In this document: one piece after another, positions 54,620 through 64,000 of the stretch
How the letters are laid out: the number at the start of each line of letters is the position of its first letter
Numbering within the stretch: the first letter of the stretch is position 1
Assembly (NCBI GenBank): GCA_037975125.1
Contig: CM075855.1
Span: 83,846,778-83,910,777, forward strand
Origin: Latrodectus hesperus
Taxonomy: Eukaryota; Arthropoda; Arachnida; Araneae; Theridiidae
Reading direction: 5' to 3'
Length of the DNA: 64,000 nucleotides
Position numbers and translations under genes: made by a program
The notes under the pieces: model-generated
Database searches by the model: none
What the model was told of the DNA's origin: nothing
Seen by the model: the letters and a program-made list of their open reading frames with translations, nothing else

Positions 54620-55689
54620 AAAATTTGTTCAATAAAGAACAAGGAGAAGAGGTTATATAATACGTTTTGCTGAAATTCTATATTAAAAATAATCTTTTTT
54701 GGTGCCTTATATATAAAATGCAAGAATAATTTTTGATAGATATATTGCATGGCTAATTATGATGCTGATTGTTAAATAAAAAAATTACACTGTTTTGCTG
54801 TTTCATATGAATTATTAATTAAAAAATATATCGAATAATTTTTAATGTAATTAATAGGGAAATATTGATAACGCATATTTACGGAACTTTTGAATTTATT
54901 TCTATAAAAATTTTCAAATGTGTTTCGATTGTAAATTTAAAGACTTGATAGACTTTAAGATGGATTTACTTTTCTACTCTATCGCAATGAGTTCACCATA
55001 ATTTTCAATTTCTAGAAAAAATGTATGGTAAATGTTGTGAGCTATTCATGAGTTTCTTTTTTACCCACATAATAGCAATGTATAGGTCTTTTTTGTGTAA
55101 ATACAATGAATTATTATGTTCATCAATTCCTTGTAATACTTAGTTCACGAAGGATTCATGAATCATTGATTTTAATAGATCAGTATGTTGAATATAGTTA
55201 TAAATTTCTTAATCCAGGAGTATATAATCTCATCCAAGTGTATATAATCTCAAGAGTATATATTCTCAAGTACAATCTTATGTCTATTCATACAAAAAAT
55301 TTTGTTTGAAGATAAATTCTCTTAAAAAAGCACAGCGTTATGTCTGAGCTTAATTCTGTTGGAACTTATTTGAACACTTAATACCCGTTTCAAAGAATAT
55401 TACTAGTTTTAGACTGTAATTTATTGAAGAAGAATTCTAAAAACAAGCTACAAAATGAAAGTAATACAGACCACATTCCTGCTATTAAATTGCACATTAG
55501 AATTCCTTGTTGAATTCAATTTTTTTTCTTTCAGACCAATTTTAGAAATAATAGGTATTTTCAATGACAGATAGAAAAAAATTAATAAACAATGATTGAC
55601 AGTTATAAAAAGCCGAAAAATAAAGTAAGTAATATTAACATAAAAAAATTGTGTTAATAATACACATAAACTGAAAGAGTTGTCTTCTT
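54620..55689. other. AT-rich DNA before the tandem array
   Basis: No gene seen. A CACTGTTTTGCTGTTTCATA motif near 54789 resembles TTGCTGTTTTGCTGTTCTTT in the last array unit (about 63810), so a decayed earlier unit may lie here. Short GTATATAATCTCA-type repeats occur at 55219-55266. Confidence 0.4.
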
Positions 55690-59155
<3,466 letters not shown>

Positions 59156-60960
59156 AGTATATGCATTTATATACAATTAAGAGAACAACCTTTTCATAAT
59201 TTCTGACTTATTAAATATCTGATATAGCTAATACCAAAAATATACATTCTCTTATCAACATAGTTCTTTCGATTAAAATATCAATTTACTAAATTGATAT
59301 TTTATTATCAATTTACTAAATGAAAATTAAAAAATACGGCAGATTCTCAGCTTTATATATGCACCTATTATATGCAAATATTTTGTGTATGTATTCAACA
59401 ACTAGCACTGTCAACCAATTCTTAAGTTAATTGGAAAAGAAAGTATCTAAATCCAAATAAGAAATCAATGTTAAATTTCTTAACACAATGAAAAAATATG
59501 TGTTAATAATGTGATAAATCCTAAGTTTTTCGGCTTATACAAGGAGAAAGAAATACAGGGTAAACTGTCTCTAATAAGATCATTCTATAAGATAACTTTA
59601 TAGCACAATTGAAACTTTATACTTATTTTCAGTGTAATAAGTTTTTATATTTAAAAATTTTCCATCGTTATTGAATTAAATTCAGATATCATGAATGAAG
59701 AAGAGTAATTCTGAGTTCCACAATGAGACAGCAGTATCATTTATCATGCATCATTGAAATAAAAATTAATTCACCGTTTCTACTTTGATCGAAGAAACAG
59801 CTTTAAACTATCCACTTGATTCCAGTCAATAATTATATAACAATAACTTTCAGTCTGGCATGTATAGCAGTTTTTAATTTTTAAGATCAAACTGAGAAGA
59901 ATGAAAGAATCACGGTTCAAAGAGTTTTTTTTTCTAACTGATGCAGTAGCTATTTTGAGATTTGATTGATAACCATTTTATAAAATATATTATAATTTTT
60001 ACAATGTGCTGTAATTATCACTAATTTCTTAAATTAAATTGGATTAAATTACGTTTACATACTTGTAAATTTAGACTTGGAAGATCTAAACCATTGAAAG
60101 ACCTGCATTGTTGCTTTCATAGTGCATTGCAGGATATTTTTAGTGTAAAGAAGTAGCTTACAACTTTTTAATTTTGCTTTTAGGATTTGTTTTCTACTGA
60201 TCAGATTCCCAAAATTTAAAGTGCTTCTAACGCGTCTTTATCTTTTGAGGAAAAGGGAACGTAGTCGATTAGAAGCAAAAAAACTTAACCAAATGAGTTC
60301 TAAAAATTTTCAAATTGATTTCACTGAAGCAAACAATAAAAAAGTAGTAAGTTAGAGATGGAAGAATTAACATAATCATCAATAATAAAGGTGGAACAAT
60401 GAACAAGAATCTGAGAAATGTCAATTCCTTGCTGTATTTCCACCTTGTTTATGGATGGTTGATGGATTTCAGGAAAAATTTATTTCATGCAAACTTATTC
60501 AAAAAACATTTGTAATTGTATCTATTTGCTCATCGACTTGAAGTATATTTTGCAAAGATTTATAGTTTTTATAATATTAATATGCAATTTTTACAGACTG
60601 AAAGGCCGCCCAACTTGTCTAGTGGTCAGCGTGCCTGATTGCGGATATAGCGGTTCTGGGTTCGAATCCCGGTTCGGGCATGGATTACTTTCTCTCTCTA
60701 TCTATCCTGTCTTTGTTCTTTCCTTGTATGAATGAGGTTTGAATGGTTGCCTACCCTATAAACGGGTGCCTATAGCATGTGTATACTGAGGAAGTCGGAC
60801 TCCACACCAAAATATGGTTCAGTTGGAAAAGTGGAGCAGCGCACCCCATATTGTCAGCCTAGCTGGCACACGACAACAACAACAGACTGAAAAATTATTT
60901 TTTCTTAAGCTGCATGAAGAACAATAGTTTAAAGCTGAATACTGGTGCAAAATATAAAAT
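59156..60960 (+). repeat. Array unit 3, interrupted by a SINE
   Basis: Landmarks: ATTTCTGACTTATTAAATAT (about 59199), GAGACAGCAGTATCATTTAT (about 59724), ATCAAACTGAGAAGAATGAA (about 59884), GGATTAAATTACG (60041) and TTTATGGATGGTTGATGGAT (about 60448). The SINE at 60604-60881 splits ACAGACTGAAAAATTATTTT, which is continuous in unit 2 (TAGATGGAAAATTATTTC). Confidence 0.75.
60604..60881 (+). mobile_element. SINE family B, complete
   Basis: About 278 bp with a perfect 11-bp target duplication, ACAGACTGAAA, at 60593-60603 and 60882-60892. The head GGCCGCCCAACTTGTCTAGT continues with the A-box region TAGTGGTCAGCG, and the B box GGTTCGAATCC (about 60660-60670) is a perfect consensus. So this copy keeps an apparently intact internal polymerase III promoter. 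The body includes TTTCTCTCTCTATCTATCC and CCTACCCTATAAACGGGTGC, and the tail is CGACAACAACA. The intact duplication and perfect B box mark a relatively young insertion, younger than the array unit it interrupts. Encodes no protein. Confidence 0.93.
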
Positions 60961-61019
60961 ACAATATGTTGTTTTGTTTATAATTCTTCACAAGTTGTAA
61001 TTTTTAATATTCTTAATTT

Positions 61020-61830
61020 AAGTAGAATTATTTGCGATAAAAAGCAACTTTCTATTGACTGTTTCTAATCACCGTAGCATCTGGCATCTTTGTAGAAATT
61101 ATAACTTGTTTCATTGAAAAGCATGGATTCAGTAAATCTCTAAAATAAACTCAGGAGAATTTACTTTTATACAGTGAAGAATTTTAATTAATAATAGATA
61201 TTACGCAATATCCGTCGAGCAATTCCCTAAAAAATAACTAATCAAATATAGTAATTCTGAGCAAAATATTAAGTTTAGAACTGCACTCACGTTGCTTTTA
61301 TTACATTTAGAATGAACTTATATATTTTTAACGCCTTAATTTTTTTAAAATTTGTTTTAAAAAATTTATATGATTTCAAACAATAATGTATTTTTTTCAA
61401 TTAATTTATGCATTATCATCTTGGTTTATTTCCCTCAGTTTTTGAAAAAAATGTTGAATATTTGAGACATTCTTTTGGCAAAATGATCAATGGCATAATA
61501 TGCAAGAATCTAATTTTACTTATAATGTAACTTCTAAAGTAATATAAAAAGTTTAAAGTTATATATACTCGGAAGTCTATCTCTCCATATTAATATGATT
61601 TAAAATCTTAAAAAATGAAAAAAAAATAATTAAAAAATTTCTTCTCTCTGACATGAAATTCAACCGAAATAGTATTACGAAGTAATTAAGAATTTTTAGG
61701 GTAATTATTAATATACGAGAATAAAAGCGGAAAATTACGAAAAGTTGTTTTGCTGTTGTGCTTGTGTAAATTTTCTTAGGAGAATATTTCATTACAAATA
61801 ATTTAAGATGGTGGTTTAATAATTCAGATT
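61020..61830 (+). repeat. Extra block of the array (unit 3 tail)
   Basis: AATCACCGTAGCATCTGGCA at about 61068 and GGCATAATATGCAAGAATCT at about 61492 recur as AATCACAGTAGCATCTAGTA (about 63151) and GGCATAATATGCAAGTACGT (about 63562) in unit 4. Units 1 and 2 lack a recognisable counterpart. Confidence 0.72.
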
Positions 61831-61929
61831 AAGTAAATTATCATCATTGAATTCTTAAATTAATATTTTTAAGAACTGAAGATGCCATATAAATGTTAAA
61901 TTAATGCAAAAAAGTTAACTGACATTTAT

Positions 61930-64000
61930 ATTATGTTATAACGTATGTATTTATGAAATCCACTTTATTACAATATTTGATTTATAAAAATTCTAATAGA
62001 AATTTTTTTTCTAAAAATATACATTCTTTAATCAGCGTATTATTTCCACAATTTCCATATTTATTTAGTAATTGAATTTAAAAAAATGATAGGTTCCACA
62101 TTTTATATACGCACTTAATAAATTGTAATTAAATTTTTGTGTATATATTCGTGAATTAGCACTACTATCAATTGTTATGCGAATTAGAAAAATAAATAAA
62201 CAAATCAAATAAAGAATCAAGGCTAAATTACAAAGGGAAATCAGAAAATGCATTGTGATTAAAGATGTTTTTCTTGATAATTTTCAGTTTACACAGTTAA
62301 ATATTTTTAGAACAGGATATATCTAATTAAACCAAAATAGCTTTATGCCACAATTTTACCCATCCTTATAGTACTGTGTTTTTATGTTTATAAGTTTTCC
62401 AATGATGGTGAATTATATACATCTGACATAATTGAAGAAAAGAGAAAAATTCTAAACTCGTCAATAAGACATCTGCTTAATTCATTATCGAACATTAAAT
62501 TAGATTTACTACTTAAGCTTTTAACGATGAAACAGCTGCGTATTATCCACTCCATTCGAAAGAATCAGTGTTTGTGCAGTTTTAAATTTTGAAGATCAAA
62601 TTGAGAAGAATGACCGAATCATGGTTCAAAATTATTTTTTCTCATTGTTCAAAATTCTTTTTTCTCATGGTTCAAAATTCTTTTTTCTAACCGATACACT
62701 TAGTGTTTTGGTACCTGATGAATAAACTCTTTATAAAATATATTATAATTTTTATAATATATCTTGTTATTATCACTATTTTTTTTAAAAATATTGGATT
62801 AAATTACTTTTTTCATCCATGCAGCTTGGACTTGGAAGATCTAAACCATTGAAATACCAGCATTGTTTTCTGCATGGTGTATTGCAGGTTGTTTTTAATG
62901 TAAAGGAATAGCTTAAAATTATTTTTGTTTTTCTTATAACGTCTATTTTTACCCATCAGCTTTCAAAAAATGAATTTGTTTTTAGCTCGTATTTACCTTC
63001 TGATGGGAAACGTTTGTGGTCTTTTGAAGCAAATTCTGAATCAATTAAACTTAAGTTTATCAAATAGAATTCAATTAAGCACAAAATCGAAAATAACGGA
63101 AAGATTTATTTATAATTCCAGTATTAGGTTCTTTTTTATTGAATATTTATAATCACAGTAGCATCTAGTATCTTCATAGCAATACCACTATTTAAATAGA
63201 AAAATTTACGAATTCAATAAAGCTCGAAAAGCGACGGAGAGTTTTTTTTTCATAATGTGTGTGAAGAATTTAATTTAATAATAGATGTGCTTCCTTGAAT
63301 AAAATATATCATGAAATATTGTAATTTAGAGCTACATGTTAAGTTTATGACTGCGATAACGCTGCTTTTAATATATTTCAACACATGTAAATTTTAAGTT
63401 TATGTTTAAAGAATTAGAATATGATTCATAGTTAAATTTGTATTCAATTTCTTTCAATGAATTTATAAGTTAATTGTCATATCCTTTCCGTCGCATTTTG
63501 AAAAGAAAATGATTAAAATTTGCATTATTTGGCGACAAATGTTTCGGTAAAACTAAGTGAGGGCATAATATGCAAGTACGTAATGTTATTTATTATGTTC
63601 CACTAAAGAGGAATGCAAAATTTAAAATATATGAACTCAGAAACCTGTTTCTTCAGTTTACCATAATTAAAAATTTTATTAAAATAGAAGACTATTTATT
63701 TAAAAATAATTTTCTTCCAGGTATAAATTCAGTGGAAACATTGAGACGAATGAAGAACATTTAGAATAATTATTTAACATTTACTAGAATAAAACTTGAA
63801 ATGCATAAATTGCTGTTTTGCTGTTCTTTATGAAGTTATAATGACAATATTTCACATATTTTTTCTATTGTATAATATAACGACAATATAATTTCAAATG
63901 ATTTATATAGCAATTTAAAATGTGGCCAATTTCAGTAATTATTATTTTAAATTGTGTCAATTAATATTCATTTAAAATAACTTTCTTACCAGTAAATTAA
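61930..64000 (+). repeat. Array unit 4, running off the window
   Basis: Landmarks: ATTTGATTTATAAAAATTCT (about 61976), AACAGCTGCGTATTATCCAC (about 62531), ATCAAATTGAGAAGAATGAC (about 62597), GGATTAAATTAC (62796), CTTGGAAGATCTAAACCATT (about 62832). It contains a private ~27-bp triplication at 62617-62692. Confidence 0.75.
62617..62692 (+). repeat. ~27-bp tandem triplication inside array unit 4
   Basis: TCATGGTTCAAAATT with a following T-rich TTTTTTCTCA is present three times in a row with minor changes. Units 1 and 3 have it once. Confidence 0.88.

Noticed and set aside
60604..60735. tRNA gene at the SINE B head (perfect B box)
   Set aside because: The sequence after the B box does not form an acceptor stem and continues into the SINE body, with target duplications around the whole element. 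The other tRNA-like heads (15311, 16367, 29211, 37631, 50230) are rejected for the same reason.

Overview
The window is eukaryotic, very A+T-rich, and poor in host coding sequence. It has dispersed tRNA-derived SINEs, several Tc1/mariner-superfamily elements, a piggyBac relic, a Penelope-like retroelement relic, a non-LTR RNase H relic and at least eleven long (TA)n arrays. This mix (a DUF4817-type transposase fragment, a DD41D-type element, SINEs with ACAAC-type tails) suggests an arthropod, most likely a chelicerate such as a spider. That attribution is inference from style, not proof.

The only host gene piece I recognise with confidence is one plus-strand exon at 30891-31040. It carries the start codon and first 42 codons of a class I unconventional myosin (MYO1A/B-type) and ends in a consensus GTAAGT donor. 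The next motor-domain exon was not found, so the rest of the window (31041-64000) is probably first coding intron. Everything left of the exon is upstream sequence, in which 5' UTR exons or a promoter may lie unseen. Two further stretches look coding but were not recognised: 8042-8239 (+) and 23788-24078 (-).

Layout. 1-7 kb: AT-rich, with a possible decayed pogo-like element (3131-4325) and a GC-richer island containing TGACGTCA (5020-5410). 7-16.4 kb: SINE copies, a 29-bp minisatellite, an unrecognised coding candidate, (TA)n arrays, and two SINEs in opposite orientation. 16.8-18.5 kb: Penelope-like RT relic inside a ~235-bp inverted repeat, then a short duplication. 22.8-25.5 kb: a deletion derivative of a DUF4817-type element, a coding relic, and a nearly intact Tc1 (DD34E). 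26.9-28 kb: internally deleted piggyBac. 29-31.7 kb: SINE, myosin exon preceded by duplicated splice-acceptor sequence, and a duplicated intron segment with a hairpin. 35-35.9 kb: internally deleted mariner. 43-45.7 kb: SINE, then a long-TIR DD41D element inserted in a (TA)n array. 47.9-50.2 kb: RNase H relic and a chimeric SINE. 54.0-54.6 kb: a ~570-bp TA array. 55.7-64 kb: a diverged tandem array of ~1.8-2.8 kb units.

The mobile elements are mostly broken. The Tc1 copy has one nonsense codon, the DD41D copy one frameshift and one nonsense codon, and the mariner copy has lost its catalytic core in frame. The most unusual object is the chimeric SINE at 49936-50230: the tRNA head of one family joined to the tail of another, flanked by one target-site duplication. 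All coordinates and motifs were read by eye. No similarity search was run.
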